From: CAWBCR01 sp963787375
Lineage (GTDB): Bacteria; Chloroflexota; Anaerolineae; Aggregatilineales; UBA3940
Direction of reading: 5' to 3'
NCBI GenBank assembly: GCA_963787375.1
Contig: CAWBCR010000017.1
Location: forward strand, 186,001-250,000
Length of the DNA: 64,000 nucleotides
In this document: piece by piece, positions 7,667-17,654 of the stretch
How the letters are laid out: each line of letters begins with the position of its first letter
How positions within the stretch are numbered: position 1 is the first letter of the stretch
Translations under genes and position numbers: made by a program
The notes under the pieces: model-generated
Told to the model about the DNA's origin: nothing
The model's input: the letters and a program-made list of their open reading frames with translations, nothing else
Database searches by the model: none

Positions 7667-9751
7667 ATGTCTCTGCGATTACGATCACTTAGATCGTCGG
7701 TTGCCCAACTACTGGACCATCACCAACCCTCCGAAACCGCTATCCTGTTCGCTGCGGCGATCTTGGTGGGCGGAGGAACAGGCCTGGGGGCGGTGCTGTT
7801 CATCCTGCTGATTGAGGCGGTCCAGCGATTCTTCTTTGAAACCGGCGCGTCGGTACTTGGCTTCATGGGACGGGGTATTTTCCTGCTGGTTCCGGCGGTG
7901 GGTGGTCTGCTGGCCGGGCCAATCATCGCCTATTTCGCCAAAGAGGCTAAAGGCCACGGTGTACCGGAAGTCATGCAGGCCATCGCAGTGAACGGTGGGC
8001 GCATCCGGCCACGAGTCGTGGTCGCCAAGGTGATCGCCTCCGCGCTGTGCATTGGCAGCGGCGGCTCGGCAGGACGTGAAGGCCCGATCGTGCAGGTTGG
8101 CGCCGCGTTGGGGTCAAGCCTGGGGCAGTGGTTCAACTTCTCGAGAGATCGTATTCGCAACCTGGTAGCATGCGGCACGGCAGCCGGCATTGCGGCGACC
8201 TTCAACGCCCCGATTGCCGGCGTGATCTTCACGGTGGAGATTATCCTGGGCGAGCTTCAGCCGAGCGATGTTGGCAGTGTGGTAATTTCCGCCGTGACGG
8301 CGGCGACGCTGGCCCGCGTTTTCCTGGGAGATCGTCCGGCTTTCGTGATTCCTAACTACTCGGTCAAGACTCCCTGGGAAATACTGCTGTATGCGCTGCT
8401 TGGTGTTCTGGCTGCGCTGGTGTCCGTCCTGTTCATCCGGATGCTGTACTGGTTTGAAGATCAATTCGACCGCTGGCGTTTTCCGGATGCGCTCAAGCCG
8501 GCAGTTGGGGGCCTGCTGCTGGGCCTGCTGGCGTTCTTCTACCCGATGATTCTGGGGCTGGGATTTGTCCCCGAAGAGGAATCGCTTCTGGGGTTTCCCA
8601 TCGCTCAGAACATCCCGCACGTCTTTGGCTCCGGGTTCCCGGTGATCGAGCTTGCGCTGCTGGGCCAGGTCTCGATAGTGCTGCTGGTGGTCCTTGTCGT
8701 CCTGAAGCCGCTGGCGACATCGCTGACGCTGGGCTCGGGGAACTCGGGAGGCGTATTCGCACCGGCGCTCTTCACTGGGGCGGCGCTGGGCGGCGCGTTT
8801 GGCGGCATCGTAGAGCGATTCGCACCGGGGATGACGGGCGGTCCGGGTATTTTTGCTGTGGTCGGGATGGCCGCGGTCTTTGCGGGGGCCGCCCGCGCGC
8901 CGTTCACGGCTATCCTGATCGTCGTCGAGATGACCAACGATTATCGCGTGATCGTCCCGCTGATGGCCGGGGTCATTGTCAGTGTCATTGTCGCTGACCG
9001 GCTGCAGAAAGAAACGATCTACACGCTCAAGCTGGTCAGGCGTGGCATCCCGCTGTGGCGCGGGCATGACGTTGACGTGATGCAGGCGGTCAGCGTGGGC
9101 GAGGTGATGGTCATCAAGCCGGTCACAGTTCCGGTCAACATGCCCGTGATGCTGCTGCCGGGCGAGTTTCTGCGCACGGGGCGACATGGCTTTGCGGTGA
9201 TCGATACAGACGGCAGCCTGTACGGTGTCGTGTCGCTCGACGATTATCGTAAGCTGTCGATGGACCAGAAGGCCCCGCCCGAAAACCTGGTGGTCGGTGA
9301 CATTGCGACCCGTGACATGGTGACCGTCTTCCCTGACGATACGGTCGGCACGGCGCTGCGCCGTATGGCCCCGCACGACCTTTCTCGCGTGCCGGTGGTC
9401 TCACGCGAGGACCCCCGGCGGCTGGTGGGTGTCGTGCGCCGCAACGACATCGTACGCGCCTACGAGGTCGGCGTGGTCCGGCGTGAAGAAGCCCGCCGCC
9501 GTGCGGACGCCGTGGAGACCGTCAGGGATTCTCACGCCGAGTTCCTGGATATCCCTATTGCGCCCGATTCTGCCGTGATCGGGAAGACCGTGGCTGAGCT
9601 AAAACTGCCGCGTGCTGCCGTACTGGTATCCATCCGGCGTGGCGACGAACTGATCATCCCGCACGGCGACACACGCCTGCTGGCAGGCGATGTGGTGACC
9701 ACGTTGTGCGAGCACCTGTTTGCCGGTGAGGTGCAGGCCGCCCTGACCTGA
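7667..9751 (+). CDS. CLC-family chloride channel/antiporter with CBS pair and TrkA_C domain
   Basis: A 694-residue protein of three modules. Residues 1-440 are a CLC membrane domain with GSGGSAGREGP, where Glu138 corresponds to the gating glutamate, and GSGNSGGVFAPALF further on. Residues about 470-600 hold two CBS repeats, which bind adenine nucleotides in homologues. Residues about 610-694 form a TrkA_C/RCK_C-like domain that probably senses a small ligand. CLC proteins move chloride or exchange it for protons across the cytoplasmic membrane. GGAAAGG lies just before ATG 7667. It stands alone between two divergently or separately transcribed blocks. The combination of CBS and RCK_C suggests double ligand control. 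Confidence 0.92.
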   Translation: MSLRLRSLRSSVAQLLDHHQPSETAILFAAAILVGGGTGLGAVLFILLIEAVQRFFFETGASVLGFMGRGIFLLVPAVGGLLAGPIIAYFAKEAKGHGVPEVMQAIAVNGGRIRPRVVVAKVIASALCIGSGGSAGREGPIVQVGAALGSSLGQWFNFSRDRIRNLVACGTAAGIAATFNAPIAGVIFTVEIILGELQPSDVGSVVISAVTAATLARVFLGDRPAFVIPNYSVKTPWEILLYALLGVLAALVSVLFIRMLYWFEDQFDRWRFPDALKPAVGGLLLGLLAFFYPMILGLGFVPEEESLLGFPIAQNIPHVFGSGFPVIELALLGQVSIVLLVVLVVLKPLATSLTLGSGNSGGVFAPALFTGAALGGAFGGIVERFAPGMTGGPGIFAVVGMAAVFAGAARAPFTAILIVVEMTNDYRVIVPLMAGVIVSVIVADRLQKETIYTLKLVRRGIPLWRGHDVDVMQAVSVGEVMVIKPVTVPVNMPVMLLPGEFLRTGRHGFAVIDTDGSLYGVVSLDDYRKLSMDQKAPPENLVVGDIATRDMVTVFPDDTVGTALRRMAPHDLSRVPVVSREDPRRLVGVVRRNDIVRAYEVGVVRREEARRRADAVETVRDSHAEFLDIPIAPDSAVIGKTVAELKLPRAAVLVSIRRGDELIIPHGDTRLLAGDVVTTLCEHLFAGEVQAALT

Positions 9752-9988
9752 TCACACCTGGCCGTCTCCAAGCATCTTAACGCTACGTCAACAGCTCCTT
9801 CATAGTTTCTGAATGCCTCTGTATTAAACTAGGCACAGTGTTGGCAGGCAGCCTGCGTCTGGAATCGGTGCAGGCAGGGACCACGATGCATGATTCGATG
9901 GTGCGCGATCGTTATTCACGGTGTGAAAGATTACAGCCTGTGTAGGCCACGTTGCCTGGTCCGCACGGGATTTGTGAGGCAGTCAGAC

Positions 9989-10372
9989 GTGGTGCAGCCG
10001 TCAAAGATACTAATCACGGGTTACAACGAGAGCTACAACGCAACATTGAGCCAAACGCTGAATGAGGCTGGCTTCGCTGTGAATGTTGCGGTCGGTAAAG
10101 GGGATTTGGTCGCAGCCGTCAGCCAGGAGAGGCCAGACCTGCTGGTGTGTGACATCTCGGGCTCGCTGTCGGACGGTCTGAGCGCCGTTCGCGCGCTCAG
10201 ACGCGCGCCAGGGTTTGCCGATCTGCCGCTCATCCTGTGCAGCTATGGGGCCAGCGAGGACGATCGCGCCGACGGCCTGGAGATCGGTGCAGACGACTAC
10301 GTGAGCATCCCATGTTCTGCTCAGGAGTTCATCGCGCGTGTGCGGGCCGTGCTGCGTCGCGCCCGGCCATAA
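9989..10372 (+). CDS. Stand-alone degenerate response-regulator receiver protein
   Basis: This is a receiver-only protein of 127 residues from GTG 9989, with GAGGC eight bases ahead. The fold pattern is clear: ILITG, then LLVCDIS with the phospho-acceptor Asp55, LPLILCSYG, and GADDYVSIP. Two hallmark positions are lost. The acidic pair after strand 1 is replaced by Thr-Gly, and the invariant Lys before the cis-Pro is Ile (SIP instead of TKP). There is no output domain. Such pseudo-receivers usually act by binding partners rather than by classical phosphotransfer. The open frame extends upstream to 9890, but the family similarity starts only after 9989. It converges on the histidine kinase gene ending at 10401. 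Confidence 0.72.
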   Translation: MVQPSKILITGYNESYNATLSQTLNEAGFAVNVAVGKGDLVAAVSQERPDLLVCDISGSLSDGLSAVRALRRAPGFADLPLILCSYGASEDDRADGLEIGADDYVSIPCSAQEFIARVRAVLRRARP

Positions 10373-10400
10373 GGCCGCTGGTCGGCCAAGATGCGGACGA

Positions 10401-11762
10401 TCATGTTTCGGGTGCTGCCGGAAGCGTGATGATGAATGTCGAGCCCTCGTCTGCGACGCTTTCGACCGAGATTGTCCCACCATGTGCCTCGACGATAGAG
10501 CGCGCTATCGATAGCCCAAGCCCTGATTCGCCCTCCCGAAGCCCCCGGGATCGGTCGGCGCGGTAAAAGCGCTCGAATATATGCGGCACGTCCTCCGCCG
10601 GGATCCCTGAGCCGTTGTCTTTCACTTTGAGCAGGACCTGCGAATCGCGGCCTTCGGCGACCAGTTCGATCCGGCCCCCTTCCGGCGTGTAGCGCAGTGC
10701 ATTGGCAATCAGGTTATCAAGCACCTGTGCCATGCGATCCGGGTCGACATGGATGGCAGGCAGTCCTGTGGATGCGGTCACGTCGATGACAATGTTCTTC
10801 CCCTGAGCGTGCGGCCTGTGTGAGAGGGCCACGCGCTCCAGCAGGGCTGCAGGGGCTACGTCGCGCTGCATGAGCGGCAGTTCTCCGGCATCTGCCAGAG
10901 ACAGCGTTCGGAGGTCCTCGACCAGCCGCTGAAGGTGCTGGGCCTCTTCGTGCATCACCTTGAACGTGTCGGGCGACCCCTCCAGCTTGCGTTCACTCAG
11001 CGCCTCCGTGTAGCCAAGGATGATACTGAGTGGCGTTCTGAGATCATGTGCAATATCGGCGGTCATCTGGCGGCGCAGATCGTTGGCATGCGCCAGGTCG
11101 GTGCTCATACGGTTGAATGAGCTGGCCAGTTGACCCAGCTCATCTTTGGTGTGTACGGTGACCTGATAACCCAGATCGCCGCCGGCAACAACCTGTGTGG
11201 CGGTCCTCAGTTCGCGGATAGGCTGGGAGATGGTTCGCGCCAGCAGGATGCCGATAACCAGCGCCAGCGCGGTCGCCACAACCGCGCTGTACAGAATGCC
11301 GGTGCCGACGCTGCGCAGGAAGTCGCTCTCCGGAGTGCCGGGCTGAAAAGGCCGGTCGGGGAAGCCCAGCACCAGCCAGCCGATGGTGTCGCTGCCAGTT
11401 TTCAGCGGTACGGCCAGTCTCGAATCAAACTGAAGGTGCTGGCCGATCTGATCCGGTCGTCCGTAGACAACCTGCCCTGACGGGTCGACCACGGTGATCG
11501 GGAATGGCTCGGAACGGTGAGGCCCTCCGCTGCTGCCGGTCGTGGGGCCGACCCCCACCAGATCTTTCTGGACCCCATCCCAGCTTCCGTTCTTTTCGTA
11601 GTATGTGAGCAGATTCGCGACGATCTCGCTGCTGTCCACTCTCACCACAAACTGATTGAACCTTTGCTGGGTTTGCAGCCGGACCGACAGCGCCACCACA
11701 ATCGACCCGGTCAGGCCGACCAGCAGGAACGCCAGCGTGAGTTTGAGCGTCAGAGAACGCAT
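10401..11762 (-). CDS. Membrane sensor histidine kinase (HAMP-HisKA-HATPase)
   Basis: A 453-residue kinase. A first transmembrane helix lies at about residues 4-28 (LKLTLAFLLVGLTGSIVVAL). An extracytoplasmic sensor of about 120 residues follows, then a second helix near 160-180 and a HAMP linker with RTISQPIRELRTAT. The dimerisation domain carries the phospho-accepting His in IAHDLRTPLSIILGY. The catalytic domain has NLIANALRYTPEGG (N box) and VKDNGSGIP (G1). It begins 13 bases after the stop of the response regulator at 11776, its evident partner. A start at 11786, overlapping that gene, is also possible. This two-component pair ends the operon that encodes the ABC export machinery upstream. 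Confidence 0.92.
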   Translation of the reverse strand: MRSLTLKLTLAFLLVGLTGSIVVALSVRLQTQQRFNQFVVRVDSSEIVANLLTYYEKNGSWDGVQKDLVGVGPTTGSSGGPHRSEPFPITVVDPSGQVVYGRPDQIGQHLQFDSRLAVPLKTGSDTIGWLVLGFPDRPFQPGTPESDFLRSVGTGILYSAVVATALALVIGILLARTISQPIRELRTATQVVAGGDLGYQVTVHTKDELGQLASSFNRMSTDLAHANDLRRQMTADIAHDLRTPLSIILGYTEALSERKLEGSPDTFKVMHEEAQHLQRLVEDLRTLSLADAGELPLMQRDVAPAALLERVALSHRPHAQGKNIVIDVTASTGLPAIHVDPDRMAQVLDNLIANALRYTPEGGRIELVAEGRDSQVLLKVKDNGSGIPAEDVPHIFERFYRADRSRGLREGESGLGLSIARSIVEAHGGTISVESVADEGSTFIITLPAAPET

Positions 11763-11775
11763 CAGGTGCACCCGA

Positions 11776-12462
11776 TTAATGCGCATTGAAGCGATAGCCC
11801 ACGCCATAGACAGTTTCGATGTAGTGTGGATTGCCCGGGTCGGGCTCTATCTTGGCGCGTAGATTGCGGACGTGAACGTCGATCGTGCGCTCGACGCCCT
11901 CGAAGACAAACCCTTTCTGCAGCCGCTCCAGCAGTTCGAGGCGTGAAAAAGCGCGGCCCGGGGCCGACATCAACGCCACCAGCAGGCCGAACTCGGAGGG
12001 GGTCAGGTCGACACGGTTATCCCCGACGATGACCAGGTGTCCCGACTGGTCGACCACGATGTCGGAGGCCCGCAAAACATCCGCCTCGCCGGAGCCCGTA
12101 TTGGCGCGACGCAGCACAGCCCGCACCCGCGCGACCAATTCACGCATGCTGAACGGTTTGGTGATGTAATCGTCTGCGCCTATTTCCAGACCCAGCACCC
12201 GATCGTTCTCTTCCAACCGGGCCGTCAGCATAATCACTGGCGTGTCGGCCTCTTTGCTGTGCAGCCGTACGAACTCGTAGCCATCCATCTCTGGCATCAT
12301 CAGGTCGAGGATGATCAGGTCCGGCTTCTCCTGCCGGGCAACGAACAATGCCTCGTGCCCATCAGCGGCCTCCACAACCCGGAACCCCTCCTGTTCGAGA
12401 TAGCTTCTGACAAGCTGCCGCAGGTTCTGGCTGTCGTCAACGACAAGGATGGTGCGTGTCAT
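11776..12462 (-). CDS. OmpR/PhoB-family response regulator
   Basis: The protein has 228 residues. The N-terminal receiver is complete: acidic pair in ILVVDDS, phospho-acceptor in LIILDLMMPEMDG, Thr/Ala at MLTA, and Lys in DDYITKPF. The C-terminal winged-helix domain (about 135-228) has VDLTPSEFGLLVALM and the recognition helix ERTIDVHVRNLRAKI. Homologues bind direct-repeat operators as dimers. I chose ATG 12462 rather than the longer frame to 12582 because the receiver fold starts immediately (MTRTILVVDD) and the permease gene ends at 12468. The paired kinase follows directly. Targets are unknown; control of its own ABC operon is the simplest expectation. Confidence 0.93.
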   Translation of the reverse strand: MTRTILVVDDSQNLRQLVRSYLEQEGFRVVEAADGHEALFVARQEKPDLIILDLMMPEMDGYEFVRLHSKEADTPVIMLTARLEENDRVLGLEIGADDYITKPFSMRELVARVRAVLRRANTGSGEADVLRASDIVVDQSGHLVIVGDNRVDLTPSEFGLLVALMSAPGRAFSRLELLERLQKGFVFEGVERTIDVHVRNLRAKIEPDPGNPHYIETVYGVGYRFNAH

Positions 12463-12467
12463 ATCGA

Positions 12468-13808
12468 TTACTCGTAGCGCAGCGCCTGGACCGGGTCTAA
12501 CTGCACGGCCCGGAAAGCCGGGTAGATGCCTGCGATCAGCCCGATCACCATCGAAAAGACGATAGCGAACACCGGCAGCCACAGCGGGGTGACGACAATG
12601 GTGGCTGCCTGGGTGCCCTGTGCAGACAACAGGCTGCCCGCTACCGCCCCGATGATCTGCGCCAGCCCAATCCCAATGCCAACTCCCAGGATTCCGCCCA
12701 TCACGCCGATCGCGCCCGCCTCGGCGATGAACACGATCATCACATCACGATTGCGCGCGCCGACCGCTTTCATCAGCCCGATCTCGCGGGTGCGCTCCAG
12801 CACCGACATGATCATCGTGTTGGCGATGCCGATCGCGGCGACGAACAACGCGATAGATGCGATGCCGCCCAGCACCGCCTCGATCACACTGTAGGTGCTG
12901 TTCAGAGTTCTGGACAATCGACGTGGTCGAGCGGGTGAAGTAGCCCAGGTTTGTGATCTCATCGGTGACATTGAGGGTGGTGGTGGCGTCCTGTTTGGCG
13001 ATCACCAGGACCTGCGAGTAGCCGTCCTGCGTCCAGTTGGGGCGCTTCCCCTGAGACCACGCCGTCAGGTTCGCCACATCATTCAGCGACATGTAGATGT
13101 TGTAGTCCTGCTCACCGCCGGTCGACGCCAGCACGCCGGAGACAAACAGGCGCACCGTGCGCGTTTCCTGCTGGCCGTTATTGTTCCGCTGCATCACCAA
13201 CTGGATGCTCTGCCCATACAGATCGGGCGCGGGGGTAGCGTTGGCGGACTCCGTGCTCTGCGCCTGAGGCCCCGCGCCAAAAAGGGCGCCGAGCCCGATG
13301 CCTCGTCTGCTCCCACCGGAGCCGGGCGGGCCGAAACTGGATCCGACGCCTGAGCCGACGATAACCGAGCTTGGTCCGAGCGCGGCAGTGCCTTGCGCCA
13401 TCGTGAAGCCGAGATCCGGGATCACCTGGGGATCGATGCCGTAGATGCTGGCAAAGCCCTCCAGCCGGTTGAGTTTCAGCGTCGTCTGGCCTCGGAACTG
13501 CTCCTGTGGCGTCACGTTGACCACGCCGTCAAGCTGCTTGAACTGCTCGATCACGGCGGGGGTCAGGTTCTGGGCGGTAGAAGAAAAGAACTCTGCCCGA
13601 ACTGGGCGCTGGTAAAGACCGTGATCTGGTTCAGCGTGCCAAACTGCTGGAAGTTCTGAACCGTGCTGGCCTGCAAGCCCGTCGCCAGCGAGATCAGGAC
13701 CACAATGGATGCGGTGCCAATGACCACGCCCATCCCGGTCATGATCACACGGCCCCGCATCCGGTTCAGGTTAGAAAGGACCAGCGCAAACAGGTCTCCG
13801 AATTTCAT
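12468..13808 (-). CDS. MacB/FtsX-type ABC transporter permease, interrupted by two frame changes
   Basis: Three frames join to make one permease. It starts at 13808 (MKFGDLFALVLSNLNRMRGR, with a transmembrane helix in GVVIGTASIVVLISL), as MacB proteins do. The frame shifts near 13570, inside a T-rich run, into a large extracytoplasmic domain. It shifts again near 12905 into the C-terminal bundle (IASIALFVAAIGIANTMIMS, then the ERTREIGLMKAVGA coupling motif and PAFRAVQLDPVQALRYE). All family landmarks survive, so sequence errors seem likelier than a dead gene. It would pair with the LolD-type ATPase encoded upstream, and the response regulator starts five bases after it. Confidence 0.8.
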
Positions 13809-13868
13809 GATTCTTGCCCTGCGTCCGGGCGAACCTCCATGCTTAGCCGACCAAACATCGCGCTTGCC

Positions 13869-15605
13869 CTAGCCCCCCGGCTGAACGGCCCCACCGCCCT
13901 GGGTCGGGCTCTCCACGCCGAGCCCGAAGAACCCCAGCAGCGCCCGCCAGATTCGCTGCAAGACGGTCGTCTGGCCCACCGTCTGGCTGCCCAGGCCGGC
14001 TGTGCCGCTGCTGCCGGACAGGCTCGGCTGGGGCGTTGGCGAGCCCTGCACGTCAATCGTGATGTCTTTAGTATATGTCTGGGGCTGCTGGAACGCGTCC
14101 AGGTAATTGACGTTTACGGTCAGGGCGACGGTGCCCGCCATTGTGGCCGTCGCCTGCGCGGTGATCGCGCCCGACGTGCCGCTGTCCAGTGAACCGATGA
14201 ACGTCGAGCCGTTGGTGATCGTCAACTGGTCGCTGGTCAGCTCGATGGTATTGACGTTGATCGTATCCGGTCCGATGTTGATCACCTGGACTGGCAGATC
14301 GAAGGTATCGCCGACCGTGATCACGGAGGGTAGACTGGTGAAGAAGCTGATGTAGAACAGCGGGTCGGTGTCGATGCGCAGGCTGATAGTCTGTGTATCA
14401 TTATACTGCTGGTTCTGATCGTCCATGTATGACAGGTCGAAGGCCACGGGTACCAGCCCTGCCGCCGCGCTGCCGTCAATCGTCAGGCTGTAGGTCACGG
14501 TCGTCTTGTCACCGGGGGCCAGCGCGTCGATGTAGCGCACGTTGCTGCTGGTCATGGGGGCCAGCGTGCCCGACCCGGTCTGAGTCAGGTTGAGGCTGAT
14601 CGCCACCTGGCGGGCGTTCAGTGGGCTCACGTTGGAAATGCTCAGGGTCAACTGGAAGGCAGCGCCCGGCGTCAGCGCATCAGGCGCAGTGGTATAGGAG
14701 TCGATGACAACATCCGAGCGCACGGAGAGCGTGGGCGTCGGCGTGGGCGTATTTGCGGGCACGAAAGCCGCGAAGCTCAGGCTGTACGTGTCGGTGTAGG
14801 ATTGCCATTCTGGTCGGTATAGTCGGCCTCAATCTCCAGTGATGGGCTGCGTGTGCGCGAGGTTGTTGGTGACGACCAGCGGCTGGGTGATGGTTGCTGT
14901 CGCGCCGGGCGTCAGGTCGCCCACGGCCTGAACGCCGCCGGTCGTGCGCGGGATCAGGTCGCCGGATGGTGAATATCAGGCCGACGTTGAGGCGGTGACT
15001 GGCCCTGATTTTGCAGCACCATCGTCAGGGTGACGTTCCTGCCCGGCGTAACAGCCACTGGGTACCGATGTCATAGGAGTGGACGTCGACAGCCGGGCGG
15101 ATGAAGTTCGTCGGTTGCGGGGTGGCGGTAGGCGCAGCCGTTGCTGGCACTGCGGTGGGCGATACGCTCGTCACAGTCAGGCTGCCGGCCGCGCGTAGCA
15201 GTCTATCTGCGGGTCGTTGGTCCGGTATAGACCAGCACGTCGTAGATTTTGCCCCTGTCTTGCCCGGTATGCCTGCCGGAATCGACAGCGGTGAGTGTGG
15301 TGCGTTCACGGTAAGTTGTCGCCAATGTGCTATAACCCGGAATGACAACGACCGCATTTGGATCAAAGGGGTGGGGTAGGATGGAATCGCCAACTACCGT
15401 GATAGTGACAGGCGGAGGTATTCCTGATGGAATCGGGCTGAATGCCGACCAGCTTAACAGTGCCACCGCCCGGACTTGGGCAGCTATCCTGCGCAGCAGG
15501 CGCGGCGTAGGTGTCCGTCGGGGAGGTCAGCAGGCTCGCCGCCGAGAAAAGGCACAGGCCCAGCGCCAACAGCGCAAGAACGAGGGTTCGCAGGCGTCTA
15601 TTCAT
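13869..15605 (-). pseudogene. Secreted CARDB/IPT-like repeat protein, reading frame broken several times
   Basis: The start at 15605 overlaps the end of the ABC ATPase gene by eight bases and opens with a signal peptide (RRLRTLVLALLALGLCLFSA). Recognisable pieces follow in shifting frames: an IPT-like strand (PPVTITVVGD), a Thr/Pro/Ala linker, and from 14762 down a clean 297-residue stretch of CARDB-like beta domains. The stretch contains repeated phrases such as ALTPGAAFQLTLSISNVSP and ends in a Gly/Gln/Pro tail. At least five frame changes lie between about 15440 and 14780. They could be sequencing indels or real decay. Its place between ATPase and permease suggests a partner or substrate of that exporter. 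Confidence 0.65.
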
Positions 15606-16305
15606 TGTAGAGCAGCTCCTGAGCGAAGCGGGTGTTATCCAACTCGATACGGCCGTCCAGCATGTGGATCGTCCGTCTCGCATAGCCGGCAACGCGAGGA
15701 TCATGGGTTACGACTACCAGGGTCTGTCCATCTTTGTTCAGACGGGTAAATAAATTCAATATTTCATCACCTGTCTTGGTGTCCAGGTTGCCGGTTGGCT
15801 CGTCGCCTAACAGAATGGATGGCTCGTTGACCAGGCTGCGCGCCACCGCAACCCGCTGCTGCTGGCCGCCCGACATTTCGGTCGGTTTGTGGTCGAGGCG
15901 ATCCCCCAGGCCAAGCTGGGTCAGCAGGCGGGTGGCCCGCTCCCTCCGGTCGTTGCGTGACTTGCCCGAAAAGATCATCGGGTACTCGACGTTCTGCAGC
16001 GCCGTCATCGTCGGGATCAGGTTGTAGGATTGGAAGACAAGCCCGACCTGCTCGCGGCGGTAGGCCGCCAGTTCGTTGCTGTCCAACTGCGCGATTTCCT
16101 GGTCGCGCACCCTGATGCTCCCACCGTCGGGTGTGTCAAGGCCCCCCAGCAGGTTAAGGAGCGTGCTCTTGCCGGAACCGCTGGGGCCCATCAGGCACAG
16201 GAACTCTCCTTCTTCGATGGTGAGGTTAATCCCATCCAGCGCCTTGACGGTGGTGTCGCCCATTTTGTAGTAGCGCTTCAAGTCACTGATCGTGATCAGC
16301 GGCAT
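15598..16305 (-). CDS. LolD/MacB-type ABC transporter ATPase
   Basis: A 235-residue ATPase with all motifs intact: Walker A GPSGSGKST, Q-loop in VFQSYNLIP, signature MSGGQQQRVAVAR, Walker B ILLGDEPTGNLD and the switch His in VVTHDP. The phrase DEPTGNLDTKTG is typical of the LolD/MacB/FtsE branch, which powers mechanotransmission rather than classical substrate transport. ATG 16305 gives the usual family start; the longer frame into the upstream gene is not needed. Both ends overlap neighbouring genes by a few bases, so translation is probably coupled. Its partner is the MacB-type permease at 12468-13808. Confidence 0.93.
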   Translation of the reverse strand: MPLITISDLKRYYKMGDTTVKALDGINLTIEEGEFLCLMGPSGSGKSTLLNLLGGLDTPDGGSIRVRDQEIAQLDSNELAAYRREQVGLVFQSYNLIPTMTALQNVEYPMIFSGKSRNDRRERATRLLTQLGLGDRLDHKPTEMSGGQQQRVAVARSLVNEPSILLGDEPTGNLDTKTGDEILNLFTRLNKDGQTLVVVTHDPRVAGYARRTIHMLDGRIELDNTRFAQELLYNE

Positions 16306-17291
16306 CGATGTCTTAGCCTCCCCACCGCGCACCTGCCGCTGCGGCCGCCTCCGAGGAACAGCCCCGGCACGCGCGCGCCGCCTCGTCCGCCGCCGCCACC
16401 AAACAGCCCGCCGAGGGCGCGGCCTGCCAGGCCCAGCGCCAGCAGCAGCCCTGCCGATATCACCGCGTAGGTCAGCACGACCACGATGCTCTTGCCGATG
16501 CTCAGTTTCGCCGTGACGGCTACACCCACTCCCAGCAGCACCATGCTCCACAGCAGGAAGACGTCAAACTGGCTCAGGATGGAATACAGCCCGGCCAGCG
16601 ACGCGGCCTCCTGTGGGGAGAACACTCCGGCAATGCCCGCGATGGCTACCCTGCCGGTCACCAGCGTCATGACGGCGTGGATCAGGTCGCGCAGCACAAA
16701 GGGCAGCGTCGCCCACGCCGCGACCGGGAACAACTGCTTGAAGGTCGCCTGGCCGCCCATTACAAGCCCCATGCCATACAGCACCACCGCACAGATCAGG
16801 TAGCCCAGCAGCGTCCTGGCGGTGCCGAGACCCACCGAGATCAAGAGGGCAACAGGCGTGCTGATCGGGCTGCGGAAGGTGGTGGGTCGCTGTCCGGTTT
16901 GCGAGGCCTGCCCGCCCTGCGATGACTGCCCGGCCTGGGGTGTCTGGCCCGGCTGCGGCGTCCCGCTCTGGAAGCCCTGCCCACCACCACCCTGGAAGCC
17001 CTGTCCGCCCTGCCCACCCTGGAATGTCTGGCCGGCGGCGGCTCCGGGGAATCCGCCTGCCTGGAAGAAGCGGAAGCGCACGGTCGTGTTGGCATAAGCC
17101 AGCAGCGCCGCGATCAGGATCGAAAGGACCAGGATCAGCCACCAGTGCCGACGCTTGGCCTCTCGCATTCTGCGGAATGTCGCGCGAGGACGGATCACGA
17201 TACCGAGCAGCGTGGTCCACGGCGTGAGCGGAGCTAGTTCGGTTGGCTCACCGCCATTCTCGGTCGATGGCGACTCAGAAGGCGTATCCAT
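16296..17291 (-). CDS. Yip1-family membrane protein
   Basis: This 331-residue protein opens the minus-strand export operon. One transmembrane helix lies at about residues 50-70 (HWWLILVLSILIAALLAYA). A low-complexity Gly/Gln-rich extracytoplasmic loop follows (about 75-135, with repeats such as GQGGQGFQGGGGQGFQ). The rest has four or five further helices typical of the Yip1 domain (LLGYLICAVVLYGMGLVMGG). The C-terminal 30 residues are Gly/Arg-rich and overlap the ATPase start, so a frame error at the very end is possible. Bacterial Yip1 proteins have no settled function. Co-occurrence with MacB-like exporters suggests an accessory membrane role here. Confidence 0.75.
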   Translation of the reverse strand: MDTPSESPSTENGGEPTELAPLTPWTTLLGIVIRPRATFRRMREAKRRHWWLILVLSILIAALLAYANTTVRFRFFQAGGFPGAAAGQTFQGGQGGQGFQGGGGQGFQSGTPQPGQTPQAGQSSQGGQASQTGQRPTTFRSPISTPVALLISVGLGTARTLLGYLICAVVLYGMGLVMGGQATFKQLFPVAAWATLPFVLRDLIHAVMTLVTGRVAIAGIAGVFSPQEAASLAGLYSILSQFDVFLLWSMVLLGVGVAVTAKLSIGKSIVVVLTYAVISAGLLLALGLAGRALGGLFGGGGGRGGARVPGLFLGGGRSGRCAVGRLRHRCR

Positions 17292-17654
17292 GAAAGTTTA
17301 ACCCCCCATTTATCGAACCCAGGCAGGCTGCCCGATCCGGGCGGTATGACTGGCCTCATGATCCGCCCTACGTTACCAGGGATATGTTTAGAAAATATGA
17401 AGGCCAGATTTAGACAATGTGCAAGCCGGCGCAACTGTAAGCCTGGCCGATTTGGGCACTATCCATGATCATACCAGAGCGGAGTTGGGGGTGGGATCAA
17501 GTTTTGAGGCGGTCGTGATAGGATGCGGTGAGCGGCACAAGGTGGCCTGCAAATTTGGTGTGCCCAACTCGCCGATTTTGGCTTATACTGTTATGTGATA
17601 TACCGCACAAGGCAATCCCTCGTTTACCCTCACCCTATTGGAGGCAATCCTTCC
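17292..17654. other. Intergenic region, no gene seen
   Basis: These 363 bases separate the divergent Yip1 operon and the ammonia-lyase gene. A TATACT box at 17584-17589 could serve the lyase, although no good -35 sits at normal spacing. GGAGG at 17640-17644 is the ribosome site for ATG 17655. I see no RNA gene or riboswitch. Confidence 0.5.
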
